A stretch of DNA of 62,355 nt from Site-B1 sp963722665 (lineage in GTDB: Bacteria > Bacteroidota > Bacteroidia > Flavobacteriales > Flavobacteriaceae): positions 1-62,355 of the forward strand of contig CAVRNW010000017.1 in NCBI GenBank assembly GCA_963722665.1, read 5' to 3'. The translations under genes were made by a program, and so were the position numbers. Of the stretch, positions 35,292 through 45,120 are shown piece after piece (positions within the stretch are counted from its first letter, which is position 1; each line of letters opens with the position of its first letter). Below the pieces are notes generated by a model. The model saw nothing but the letters and a program-made list of their open reading frames with translations. It was not told where the DNA came from and did no database searches.

Positions 35292-36014
35292 ATGTGCACA
35301 GTAACATTATACCACAGTGAGAATAATGATTTTATTCTTACTTCAAACAGAGATGAAGCACCCGATAGGAAATCGGTTCCTCCTAAAATTTATAATGAAG
35401 GATCGGTTAAGATGCTATATCCAAAAGACAGAGCAGCCGGCGGGACCTGGATAGGGATAAGCGATAAAAACAGATTGCTGTGCTTACTTAATGGAGGCTT
35501 TCAAGGACATGTGAGGAGGTCTGACTACAGACTAAGCAGAGGTGTGATCCTCAAAGACTTACTCAAATCAAATGATCTGGAATCCACAATAAAGAATTAT
35601 GATCTTAAAGGAATTGAACCTTTTACAATTGTGGTGGCCGACTGGCAATTCGGCCTGAAGTTCTTTGAACTGGTCTGGGATGGAAAAGAATCACACTTTA
35701 AGAACATTCCATTAGATACCCACATCTGGTCATCATCAACATTATATTCCGATAAAATGAAAAAAGAAAGACATCAATGGTTTTCCAATTACAGATCGGT
35801 CAATAATCTAAATTCCAGGTCAATCCTTAAGTTTCACTCAGATATATCTGGAAATAAGGAATATGGAATTGTAATGGATAGAGGGTATGTGAAGACCACA
35901 AGCATAACACAGGTAGTAAAGAACGGGAATGATTTAAAAATGAGTTTTATTGATCTGGATTCAAATCTGAATTCCGTAGTTAATTTCAAAACTCCAGAAG
36001 TTAACTATGAATAA
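35292..36014 (+). CDS. NRDE/TANGO2-family protein
   Basis: 240 residues beginning MCTVTLYHSENN with Cys at position 2 and the family motif TSNRDEAPDRKS (NRDE), then AAGGTWIGISDKNRLLCLLN. TANGO2-type proteins are widespread but their activity is not settled; the N-terminal Cys and the NRDE motif recall Ntn-type hydrolases. Cytoplasmic, no signal. It overlaps the next gene by 8 bases, so the two are translationally coupled. Confidence 0.85.
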   Translation: MCTVTLYHSENNDFILTSNRDEAPDRKSVPPKIYNEGSVKMLYPKDRAAGGTWIGISDKNRLLCLLNGGFQGHVRRSDYRLSRGVILKDLLKSNDLESTIKNYDLKGIEPFTIVVADWQFGLKFFELVWDGKESHFKNIPLDTHIWSSSTLYSDKMKKERHQWFSNYRSVNNLNSRSILKFHSDISGNKEYGIVMDRGYVKTTSITQVVKNGNDLKMSFIDLDSNLNSVVNFKTPEVNYE

Positions 36015-37014
36015 TACTGGTTTGATGGTAGTAATGGCTTATCCGGATACCGTGGTTATGGTAGCCGATGAGTGGTATTCTCCTCTGCTTCAGTTTATTG
36101 GAGTAGGAAAAAAGAACTATGTAAAAGCCGGTCATGCAGCTCTGGTCTTAATTGATAAGGAGACCGGATTTTTGGAGTATCATGATTTTGGGAGATATAT
36201 TACGCCGGAACCAAACGGACGAGTCCGAGGGTTGCAAACGGATCATGAATTGGATTTTCCTTTTAAGGCTGAATTGGAAGGTGATACCATTAAAAATCTG
36301 GATAAGATCTTGTTGTATTTGGCCAATAATCCTAAAAAAACACATGGGGATGGTAAATTGATTGCTTCAGTTTGTACTAAGATCGATTATCAAAAAGCAA
36401 AGGACCATATTATTAAACTTATGCAAAAAGGATCTTTCAGGTATGCAGCCTTTAAAAAGGAATCCTCAAACTGTGCAAGATTTGTGACCTCCACATTAAT
36501 AGAATCGGTTACCGATAAAAAAATATTAAAGTCATTGAATAATTCACTTCTGTTCACTCCCAGTACAGTGGGGAACGTCGTAAGAACAAATACACATGAT
36601 CAGGTTTTTGAAGTAATAGGAGATTCTATCTTTGAGTTTAATTCAACAGTTTTTAAGGAAAATTTCAGGTGTTTCCTGGACAAGATCCCAGATCATGAAT
36701 ATCATGTAATCGGAACTTTAATACCTAAACAAGTAGAAGGATTAAAAGATAACGCGCAGTGGCTTAGCGGGATTGCTGCAGGAGCCTGGTTTGAAATAAG
36801 TAAAGCGGAAATCTATATTGAAGATCATTATAGAATAAGACGCATATCACCACATGGAAATATTGATGTGGATGGTCTTTATAAAGTGGATTGTTTGACC
36901 TTCAATTTAGATGAGGTTTTTGAATTTGTCCACGATTCAAATTGCCATTATTGCCATGTTGTGCAAAATGAAACTCTATATAAATTTGAATTTATTAAGA
37001 AGCTTGAGACTTAG
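36007..37014 (+). CDS. DUF6695-like protein, possible permuted NlpC/P60 hydrolase
   Basis: 335 residues. The N-terminal part has KAGHAALVLIDKETGFLEYH followed by DFGRYITPEPNGRVRG; about 100 residues later comes KESSNCARFVTSTLIES. A His in a GHAAL-type strand preceding an N-C motif is the order seen in circularly permuted NlpC/P60 (LRAT-like, DUF4105-like) papain folds, so His and Cys are candidate catalytic residues. This is inference from pattern; the DUF6695 name is from memory. No signal peptide. Paired with the NRDE gene and converging on apaG (4-base overlap of ends). Confidence 0.65.
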   Translation: MNNTGLMVVMAYPDTVVMVADEWYSPLLQFIGVGKKNYVKAGHAALVLIDKETGFLEYHDFGRYITPEPNGRVRGLQTDHELDFPFKAELEGDTIKNLDKILLYLANNPKKTHGDGKLIASVCTKIDYQKAKDHIIKLMQKGSFRYAAFKKESSNCARFVTSTLIESVTDKKILKSLNNSLLFTPSTVGNVVRTNTHDQVFEVIGDSIFEFNSTVFKENFRCFLDKIPDHEYHVIGTLIPKQVEGLKDNAQWLSGIAAGAWFEISKAEIYIEDHYRIRRISPHGNIDVDGLYKVDCLTFNLDEVFEFVHDSNCHYCHVVQNETLYKFEFIKKLET

Positions 37015-37397
37015 TTAAGTGCAAAAGGAGCACTCAACTTAAAAGTAGGAATGACTACCTGAAAGTTTTTGGCTGAAGTGAAATTTACCATGTTATAGTA
37101 TCCTTCCATGGCTCCAAAAGGTGATGTTAACAAGCATCCGGAATTATAAGTATGAAACTCTCCAGGTTTTAAGACAGGTTTTTTTCCTATCACACCTTCT
37201 CCTTCAACTATTTCTATATTATTTAAAGCATCAAAAATTCTCCAATGTCTGGAATTTAACTGCACGGAATCTTTACTTTGATTTTCTATGGTGACCCGAT
37301 AGCCAAAGGCAAACTGCACTTTATAGTTCTTATAAAATGTGCCTTCAAAGGTTGTTTCAACCGAAATTTTTATTCCTTTTGTAACTTGTTGTACCAT
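37011..37397 (-). CDS. apaG: ApaG domain protein
   Basis: 128 residues, the usual length. An immunoglobulin-like fold with VQFAFGYRVTIENQSKDSVQ, NSRHWRIFDALNNIEIVEGE, GVIGKKPVLKPGEFHTYNSG and SPFGAMEGYYNM, all strongly conserved in ApaG. ApaG has been linked to Co2+ resistance and Mg2+ efflux in enterobacteria; the biochemical role is unresolved. Monocistronic. Confidence 0.95.
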   Translation of the reverse strand: MVQQVTKGIKISVETTFEGTFYKNYKVQFAFGYRVTIENQSKDSVQLNSRHWRIFDALNNIEIVEGEGVIGKKPVLKPGEFHTYNSGCLLTSPFGAMEGYYNMVNFTSAKNFQVVIPTFKLSAPFALN

Positions 37398-37527
37398 AAA
37401 AATTTAACTCAAATTGTCCGCTAATACGGTTAATTTGTCGCATTGTGACTACAAAAATAACAAATTAATTGATTCAATATACATTTTTAATGCCTGTAAG
37501 CACTTGAATTAACTCAAATAACACTTT

Positions 37528-38778
37528 TTAATTGGAGATATTTACAGAATTTGCATTACCAACACCAACTATTCTGTCATACCTTGCACCAAGTTCCCGA
37601 TAATATACCAGGACTTTATAATCATTTTCTGTCTGGTAAAAATTACCACTTATTGCACCTTCATTAAGAACTCCTTTGTTATCCACGATCACATACTTAT
37701 AATTGTAGAACCCCTGTTTTAATAATAAAGGCACGCTGTAAATATTCCTTAACTCATCAAAATACATTTTTGTACTCTCATCTATTGCGTAATTATTAAA
37801 GCTGCCATAGATATGTACACTTTTATCTCCAAATATTTCCTCCATTTGTAAGCTAAAATGGATCCAGGCATAATCCGCTTCAAATTCCGGGTTATCACGA
37901 TCTATGGCCGTTATCAGATAATTTCCATTTATATCCGGATTGTAAGTATAAGGTCTGTTAGCCCTTACCAGGTTAGTATATAAATAATTGTGATAGAGTT
38001 CCTTTAATTCAATCGAGCGCGTTCCCAAAGTAGCCACTCTCAAATCTTTAGTATCAAAGAACAAATATTCATTTCCTGCCCAAAAACTGGTTTCTGTATC
38101 ATATTTGTAGATCAATTGCCGGCCTATAGTGTAAAGAGGTTTTAATCCGGTGATCGCTGTATTTAAATTGTTATTTTGAATGATCAAGGTGCTGACAGTT
38201 TCTTTAGGATTATTAAAACTCATTGAGTTAGGTGAAATGATAATATCAACAGATTGTTTTTGGTTAACAACTCTTACATCTCTTGAACGCTTAATTTCAA
38301 CTCCAACACTGGCTTTGTTTTCATAGATCATAAATTTCCTTGAAAAAATAAGTTGGTCATCATTATCAAAAACTTTGATCATGTAATTACCAGATACCAA
38401 AAGTCCGCGTGTCTGGTTATTGGGAATTTGCAAAATATAATGGCTGTAAATTTGAAAGGTGTTGAATGAATTTTCATAATCAAGAATTCTTTGATTGTCA
38501 AAACCATTCAAATATTCCGATTTAACCAAAACTGATGGTGTCCAGTCATAATTAAAATGTTCTATTTTATAATAGAAGTCAGCTTCATCGCCATTCAAAG
38601 CATCAAATTCTAAAATCAATTTATCTCCAAGTTTAATAACAGGTAATTGGCTTTCGGGAGTATTACCTCTGAAATTTATCGTTTTAATATAGTCAGGTGG
38701 ATTAACTTCAAATTGAATTTGTCCTAAAACACCGGTGCATACAAGCAAAAAAATGAAACTGGTATAATACTTTATCAT
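37528..38778 (-). CDS. Type IX secretion system plug protein (DUF5103)
   Basis: 416 residues with a signal peptide (FIFLLVCTGVLGQ). The order of a first strand-rich domain (INFRGNTPESQLPVIKLGDK, DFYYKIEHFNYDWTPS) and a second with VHIYGSFNNYAIDESTKMYF and YNYKYVIVDNKGVL is that of DUF5103, renamed after the structure of the SprA translocon of Flavobacterium johnsoniae, in which it closes the periplasmic side of the pore. Together with porT this indicates an active type IX system. Divergent from nqrA across a 204-base gap. Confidence 0.88.
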   Translation of the reverse strand: MIKYYTSFIFLLVCTGVLGQIQFEVNPPDYIKTINFRGNTPESQLPVIKLGDKLILEFDALNGDEADFYYKIEHFNYDWTPSVLVKSEYLNGFDNQRILDYENSFNTFQIYSHYILQIPNNQTRGLLVSGNYMIKVFDNDDQLIFSRKFMIYENKASVGVEIKRSRDVRVVNQKQSVDIIISPNSMSFNNPKETVSTLIIQNNNLNTAITGLKPLYTIGRQLIYKYDTETSFWAGNEYLFFDTKDLRVATLGTRSIELKELYHNYLYTNLVRANRPYTYNPDINGNYLITAIDRDNPEFEADYAWIHFSLQMEEIFGDKSVHIYGSFNNYAIDESTKMYFDELRNIYSVPLLLKQGFYNYKYVIVDNKGVLNEGAISGNFYQTENDYKVLVYYRELGARYDRIVGVGNANSVNISN

Positions 38779-38893
38779 ACTTTGTTTTTTATTACATCAA
38801 GTAAAGATAATCAAAATTCATACCTAAAAAGAAAGGTTGATTTCTAACTGAAATTAATACTTAATTTATTATGAAATCTGTATTTAAAATTTG

Positions 38894-38902
38894 TAAATTT
38901 GC
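38894..38902 (+). promoter_or_regulatory. -7 box of the nqr operon promoter
   Basis: TAAATTTGC, an exact match to TAnnTTTGC, 80 bases before the nqrA start. No good TTG stands at the expected distance upstream, so other control is possible. Confidence 0.5.
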
Positions 38903-38982
38903 TGCAATTTTTGAGTTACCAAGAAAAATTATTCAATAGCAATAGCAATTGTTAACAATAACTAATTAAAGATTTTAAACAT

Positions 38983-40340
38983 ATGTCAAACGACATTAAG
39001 ATTAAAAAAGGTCTGGACATTAAATTAGATGGTGAAGCTGAAAAAGTTTCAGAAAGTGCAGTAAAAAGCAACTATTACACCATTAGACCTGAAGATTTCC
39101 ACGGTAAAACTCCCAAACTTATTGCAAAAGAAGGTTCTAAGGTAAAAGCAGGAGAACCAATTTTTTATGATAAATCTAATGAAGCAGTAAAATTTGTTTC
39201 TCCAGTATCAGGTGAGATTATCGAAATTAACAGAGGAGAGAAACGTAAGATTTTATCCATTAAAATTCAGGCAGATAAGGACCAAAAATTTGTGGATCAT
39301 GGTATTTTTAAGTTAGCATCTGCAAAACCTGAGGAGGTTAAATCACATTTGCTTTCTTCAGGATGTTGGCCATTTATCAAGCAACGTCCTTATGATGTTA
39401 TTGCAAATCCTGATAAATCTCCAAAAGCAATTTTTATTTCAGCATATGCAAGTGCACCTTTAGCAGCCGATTATAGATTTTGTTTTAAAAGGAAAAGAAG
39501 CAGAATTACAAGCTGCAGTTACAGCTTTAGGTAAATTAACTGAAGGTAAAGTTCATGTTGGCGTTGGAAAAAGATGAATATTCAATTTTTAATGGATTAG
39601 ATGGAATCGATCTTCATAAAGTTTCTGGACCACATCCATCAGGAAATGTTGGAACACTTATCAATAAAATTGATCCTGTTAATAAAGGAGAAGTGGTTTG
39701 GACAGTTAATCCACAAGATCTTGTTATTATTGGTGAATTTTTATTAACTGGTAAATTCAATGCAGAACGTATTGTTGCTTTAGTTGGTTCTTCAGTAAAA
39801 AAACCAAGATATTTTGAAACAAAATTAGGAGCTGAAGTTGCTACAATGATTTATGATAAAGGTGTTGAAAAGGATGCAAATGTCAGAATTATTTCTGGAA
39901 ATGTATTAACTGGAAAACAAGTAAAACCAGATGGTTATTTAGATTATTACAGTAATACAATTACTGTAATTCCTGAAGGAGATGATTATGAATTCTTTGG
40001 TTGGACAAAACCAGTTTTTAATAAAATATCTACTTCAAGAGCCTTAACTTTTTCTTGGTTAATTCCAAAGAAAAAATATGATTTAAATACAAATACAAAT
40101 GGTGAACATCGAGCATTTGTAACTACTGGAACTTACGAAGAAGTATTTCCTTTAGATATTTATCCAATGCAAATTTTAAAAGCTTGTATGTATAAAGATT
40201 TAGATGAAATGGAAGCTTTAGGAATGTATGAAGTTGCTCCTGAAGATTTTGCTTTAACAGAATTTGTTTGTGTGTCTAAACAACCACATCAAAAAATTAT
40301 TAGAGAAGGTTTAGACTTAATGCTTAAAGAAATAGGATAA
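38983..40340 (+). CDS. nqrA: Na+-translocating NADH:quinone reductase subunit A (two frameshifts)
   Basis: Peripheral quinone-proximal subunit of the Na+ pump. Recognised by IKIKKGLDIKLDGEAEK, EDFHGKTPKLIAKEGSKVKA, SGPHPSGNVGTLINKIDPV and EEVFPLDIYPMQILKACMYK. Two single-base insertions (A at about 39475; one A too many in the run at 39568-39572) split the frame. Corrected, the product is 451 residues, normal for NqrA, and the recovered junction reads DYDFVLKGKEAELQAAVTAL. Codon choice (TTA, GTT, GCA, GGA) is that of highly expressed genes. First gene of nqrABCDEF. Confidence 0.95.
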
Positions 40341-40344
40341 GGTT

Positions 40345-41573
40345 ATGGGATTAAAAGAGTAATTTACATAATATAAGAAAAAGTATAAAGGAACAAAAAT
40401 GGCACCTGCATTTAATGCAATCCATACCCTTTTTTATACTTGCCTAAATGAAACAACCCATACTGGAACTCATATTAAAGTAGCTGATGATTTAAAACGT
40501 ACAATGAATAGTGTTATTTTGCCATTAATACCATGTTTAATTTTTGGTATGTTTAATGCAGGTTATCAGCATCAATGCGGCAGTTAATGGTTTTACGGAG
40601 AACATGTCTTTTTTTAGTACAGATTTCTGGAACTTGGGATAACTTTTGGATAGGGTTTTTGAAAAGTAATACCATTAGTAATTGTTTCTTATGTGTTGGT
40701 TTAGCTATTGAATTTATTTTTGCAATTATTAAAAAACACGAAGTAGAAGAAGGATACTTTAGTAACAGGAATGTTAGTGCCATTAATTGTTCCAATTGAT
40801 ATTCCATTATGGATGTTAGCTGTAGCAGTTATTTTTGGAGTTGTAATTGGTAAAGAAGTTTTTGGAGGTACAGGAATGAATATTTTAAATCCAGCTTTAA
40901 CAATTAGAGCATTTTTATTCTTTGCTTATCCAACATGGATGACTGGAGATAAAGTTTGGGTACATGGTGCTGTTGAAAGAGAAATGAAATATCTGCAGGT
41001 GCAAATTTAGATGCTATTTCTGGAGAAACTATTTTAGGAAGTTTAGCTCAAGGAAATGAATATGTTTATTCAATTTGGGATATGTTTTATGGATTTATAC
41101 CAGGTTCAGTTGGAGAAACATCAACACTCTTAATATTATTAGGAGGTTTTTATTTATTTTTACTAAAATTGGAAGCTGGAGAATTATGTTATCATCAGTT
41201 ATAGGTGCATTGGTAATGGGACTTAATTTTTAATGGTGTTGTAGATGCTGGTTGGATAAATGAAGGAAGTAAATTTTACGGCTTAATGAGTACCGTATTT
41301 TGGCATCATTTATTAATTGGTGGTTTTGCATTTGGAGTTGTATTTATGGCAACAGATCCTGTAACGGCATCACAAACAAATAAAGGAAAATGGATTTACG
41401 GATTTTTAATAGGATTTATTTCAATTTTAATTCGTGTATTCAATCCAGCATATCCAGAAGGTGTAATGCTGGCAATTCTATTAATGAATGTATTTGCACC
41501 AACTATTGATCATTATGTGGTTCAAGGAAATGTAAAAAAAAGAATGAAACGTCTAAAAGTTAAAACAGCATAA
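40345..41573 (+). CDS. nqrB: Na+-translocating NADH:quinone reductase subunit B (multiple indels)
   Basis: Integral membrane subunit carrying covalent FMN and riboflavin. The protein can be followed from MGLKENLHNIRKKYKGTKM through KMAPAFNAIHTLFYT, LKRTMNSVILPLIPCLIFG, FGGTGMNILNPALTIRAFLF and FFGFIPGSVGET-like YGFIPGSVGETSTL to HHLLIGGFAFGVVFMATDPV. At least ten indels of both signs interrupt it (for example +T 40360, -A near 40380, +3 near 40441, +G near 40636, -T near 40694, -A near 40988, -T near 41160, +C near 41222). The net correction gives exactly 408 codons. The flavinylation site region reads DAISGETILG, with Glu where S-G-A-T has Ala. Confidence 0.93.
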
Positions 41574-41575
41574 TT

Positions 41576-42323
41576 ATGAGTAAAGAGAACAGATAAAAAT
41601 TTATATACTATACTTTTTGCCATAGGTATGGTAATAGTTGTTGGTTCATTATTAGCTTTTGCAGCTTCAGGTTTAAAAGAAACAATTACAGAAAACAAAC
41701 GTATAGAAAAACAACAAAATATTCTGTATGCAATGGGAGTAAATGAAAATGAAGGAAACAGTGCAAACTTTGTATCAACAGATAAAGTAGGAGTTGAGTT
41801 TACTAAATATATTAAAAAGCAAATTGTTATTCAAGATGGAAAGGAAGCTGAAGACGATAAAGCTTATTTAATCGATATTAAAAAAGAAAAAGACCAGGCA
41901 AAAGCTAAAGATTATAGCCGACGGTTACCATTATTTATTGGAGAGAAAGATGGTAAAACATTTTACATCGCTCCAATTAGAGGTAAAGGACTTTGGGATG
42001 CTATTTGGGCTTATGTTGCAATGGATAAGGATATGGTTGTTCAAGGTGCATATTTTGATCATAAAGGAGAAACACCTGGTTTAGGAGCTAACATTAAACA
42101 ACGTTTCTTTATGGATGATTTTATTGGTGAGAATTTAATGTCTGATGGAACTTTTAAAGGAATTACAGTTTCTAAAGGTAATGCGGATCCTAAAAATGAA
42201 GATAAAACAGATAATGAGGTAGATGCTATTGCAGGAGCAACAATTACAGGTGATGGTGTTACTGCAATGATTAGAAGCGATCTAAAGTTATATGTACCTT
42301 ATTTTAAAAACTTAAACAATTAA
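41576..42323 (+). CDS. nqrC: Na+-translocating NADH:quinone reductase subunit C (one frameshift)
   Basis: Membrane-anchored periplasmic subunit with covalent FMN. After one N-terminal TM (TILFAIGMVIVVGSLLAF) the soluble part contains GAYFDHKGETPGLGANIKQ and the ApbE target VDAIAGATITGDGVTAM, whose Thr carries FMN. One extra base near 41585 (SKRTDKNL restored) breaks the frame a few codons after the ATG. Corrected length 248 residues. Confidence 0.95.
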
Positions 42324-42326
42324 TTT

Positions 42327-42976
42327 ATGGGACTTTTATCAAAAAAAGACAGCAAATTAATATTAGATCCATTAGCAGATAATAACCCAATTACTATTCA
42401 GGTATTAGGTATTTGTTCTGCTTTGGCAATTACAGCGCAATTAAAAGCTTCTATTGTAATGTCAATTTCGGTATTGTTTGTTTTGGGTGTAGGTAACGTT
42501 GTTATCTCATTAATGAGAAATATTATTCCTTCAAAAATTAGAATTATTGTTCAATTAATTGTTGTTGCTGCTTTAGTAATTATTGTGGATCAAGTTCTAA
42601 AAGCCTTTGCTTATGAATTAAGTAAAGAACTTTCAGTATTTGTTGGATTGATTATTACAAACTGTATTATTATGGGACGTTTTGAAGCTTTTGCTTTAGC
42701 AAACGGACCATGGCGATCATTTCTTGATGGAATTGGAAATGCTGCAGGATATGCAATTATACTTAATTATTGTCGGATTCTTTAGAGAATTATTAGGTTC
42801 AGGAACTTTATTAGGATTTCCAGTTTTAGGAGATCCAATTGAAAAAACAGGTATTTATGCTATTGGATATGAAAATAACGGATTTATGTTATTATCACCA
42901 ATGGCATTAATAGTTGTTGGACTTAATTATTTGGGTACAACGTAGTAGAAATAAAGCATTAATTGAAGATCATTAA
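42327..42976 (+). CDS. nqrD: Na+-translocating NADH:quinone reductase subunit D (two frameshifts)
   Basis: Six-TM subunit that together with NqrE holds the intramembrane iron-sulfur centre. LADNNPITIQVLGICSALAI and LIITNCIIMGRFEAFALANG (Cys of the Fe-S site) are diagnostic; the end is GFFRELLGSGTLLGFPVLG and, after correction, VQRSRNKALIEDH. Extra bases near 42762 and 42922 fall in the same local sequence, ACTTAATTAT. Corrected length 215 residues, normal for the subunit. Starts 3 bases after nqrC. Confidence 0.95.
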
Positions 42977-42987
42977 AAGAAATTGTT

Positions 42988-43619
42988 ATGTTAGAACATA
43001 TAGAATTATTTTTTAAATCAATATTTATAGATAACATGGTATTTGCAACATTCCTGGGAATGTGTTCATACCTGGCAGTATCTAAAAAAGTATCTACAGC
43101 AGTTGGTTTAGGAGCAGCAGTAATTTTTGTATTGGCAATTACAGTGCCTTTAAACTGGTTGTTAGATCAATATATATTAAAAGAAGGTGCATTAGCTTGG
43201 TTAGGTCCAGAATATGCAGATTACGATTTAAGTTTCTTATCATTTATCATGTTTATTGCAACTATTGCAACCATGGTACAATTGGTAGAAATAGTTGTTG
43301 AAAAATTTTCACCTTCATTATATAATTCACTTGGTATTTTCTTACCACTTATTGCTGTAAACTGTGCCATTTTAGGTGGTTCATTATTTATGCAATCTCG
43401 TGAAATTGCAACTTTAGGATTGGCTTTTAACTATGGTGTTGTCTTCAGGAATTGGTTGGTTTTTAGCAATTTTAGCTATTGCAGCAATTAGAGAAAAAAT
43501 TAGATATTCAAATGTTCCTGCTACCTTTAAGAGGATTAGGAATTACATTTATTATTACAGGATTAATGGCAATTGGTTTTATGAGTTTTGGAGGAATGTT
43601 AACTGGAGGAGATGAATGA
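42988..43619 (+). CDS. nqrE: Na+-translocating NADH:quinone reductase subunit E (two or more frameshifts)
   Basis: Six-TM partner of NqrD. FIDNMVFATFLGMCSYLAVS and LPLIAVNCAILGGSLFMQSR contain the two Fe-S-site regions. Insertions near 43442 (NYGVSSGIGWFLAI restored) and 43523 (PAPLRGLGITFIITG restored) must be removed, giving about 209 residues ending GGMLTGGDE. The 70 bases after the apparent stop would encode a Glu/Lys-rich tail (EVKEDKTVKVEAE...) if one further T at 43617 is dropped; charged tails occur in flavobacterial NqrE, so the true end may lie near 43690. Confidence 0.93.
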
Positions 43620-43717
43620 AGTTAAAGAAGATAAAACAGTTAAAGTTGAGGCTGAAAGAAGAAACCAAGGAAGATAAAATAAGCTGTTAGCTAACAACAC
43701 AAAAGTAATCGAGTAAC

Positions 43718-45031
43718 ATGATATTAGCCGCAAGTACATTAGGAACCATAGTAGCAACAGTTGTAGCTTTTTTAGTTGTAACATTGTTATTAGTAGCATT
43801 GTTATTATTTGTAAAACAAAAATTATCACCATCAGGTCCTGTAAAGATTACGATTAATGGTGAAAGAGAAATTGAAGTAGCTTCAGGAGATAGTTTATTA
43901 ACTACCTTAGGAGCTCAAAAAATATTCTTACCATCTGCATGTGGTGGTGGTGGAACATGTATTCAATGTGAATGTCATGTATTATCTGGAGGAGGAGAAG
44001 CACTTCCAACCGAAACACCTCATTTTACACGAAAAGAATTACAACATGGAGCACGTTTAGCTTGTCAGGTAAAAGTGAAGCAAGACATGGAAATTACTAT
44101 TCCTGAAGAAGTTTTCGGAATTAAAAAATGGGAAGCAACTGTTGTTCGTAATTATAATGTAGCATCATTTATTAAGGAATTTGTTGTTGAGATTCCAGAA
44201 GATATGGGTTACAAAGCAGGAGGATATATTCAAATTGAAATTCCACCATGTGAAGTAAAATATTCTGATATGGATATTACAGCACATCCTGAAGAGCATG
44301 AAACTCCAGATAAGTTTAAAGCAGAATGGGATAAATTTGGATTATGGCCTTTAGTGATGAAAAATAATGAAACGGTTGAAAGAGCTTATTCTATGGCTTC
44401 TTATCCTGCTGAAGGACGTGAGATTATGTTGAATGTTCGTATTGCAACACCACCATGGGATCGTGCTAAAGAATGGATGGATGGATGTAAATCCAGGAAT
44501 TGCATCTTCTTATATTTTCAATCAAAAACCAGGTGATAAAGTAACTATTTCTGGACCTTATGGTGAATTCTTTATTAATGAGTCTGATGCTGAAATGTTA
44601 TATGTTGGTGGTGGAGCAGGAATGGCACCAATGCGTTCACATTTATATCACTTATTCAGAACATTAAAAACAGGTCGAAAAGTAACTTATTGGTATGGTG
44701 GACGTTCTAAAGCGAGAATTATTCTATATAGATCATTTTAGAAATCTTAGAAAAAGATTTTCCAAACTTTAAATTCTATTTAGCTTTATCTGAACCAATG
44801 GAAGAAGATAATTGGAAAGTAAAAAAAGATATAAATGATGAAGAAGGTGATGGATTTGTTGGATTTATTCACAACTGTGTAATCGATAATTATTTAAATC
44901 ATCATGAATCACCAGAAGATATCGAATTATACTTCTGTGGACCACCATTAATGAACCAAGCCGTTCAGAAAATGGGAGAAGATTTTGGAATTCCGGATGA
45001 GAATATCAGATTTGATGACTTTGGAGGATGA
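43718..45031 (+). CDS. nqrF: Na+-translocating NADH:quinone reductase subunit F (three frameshifts)
   Basis: NADH-oxidising subunit: one N-terminal TM, a 2Fe-2S ferredoxin domain (LPSACGGGGTCIQCECHVL ... ARLACQ) and a ferredoxin-reductase domain with FAD motif RAYSMASYP and NAD motif YVGGGAGMAPMRSHLYHLF, ending ENIRFDDFGG. Frame breaks: a 4-base tandem duplication near 44478 (TGGATGGATGGATG), an extra A near 44713 (SKRELFYIDHFR restored) and an extra base near 44742. Corrected length 435 residues, normal for NqrF. Last gene of the operon. Confidence 0.95.
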
Positions 45032-45080
45032 TGTATTAGCATCATTCTGAACTTGTTTCAGAACCTGATTATATATTTAA

Positions 45081-45110
45081 AAACCCAACAAACTGTGTTG
45101 GGTTTTTTTA
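45081..45110 (+). terminator. Terminator of the nqr operon
   Basis: AAACCCAACA, loop AACTG, TGTTGGGTTTTTTT. The 45 bases between nqrF and the stem contain CATTCTGAACTTGTTTCAGAAC, related to a dispersed flavobacterial intergenic repeat. Confidence 0.85.
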
Positions 45111-45120
45111 TTTTTGCATT

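Noticed and set aside
40345..41573. nqrB as several separate small membrane proteins
   Set aside because: The pieces line up in order as one NqrB, and the net indel correction gives an exact 408-codon gene.
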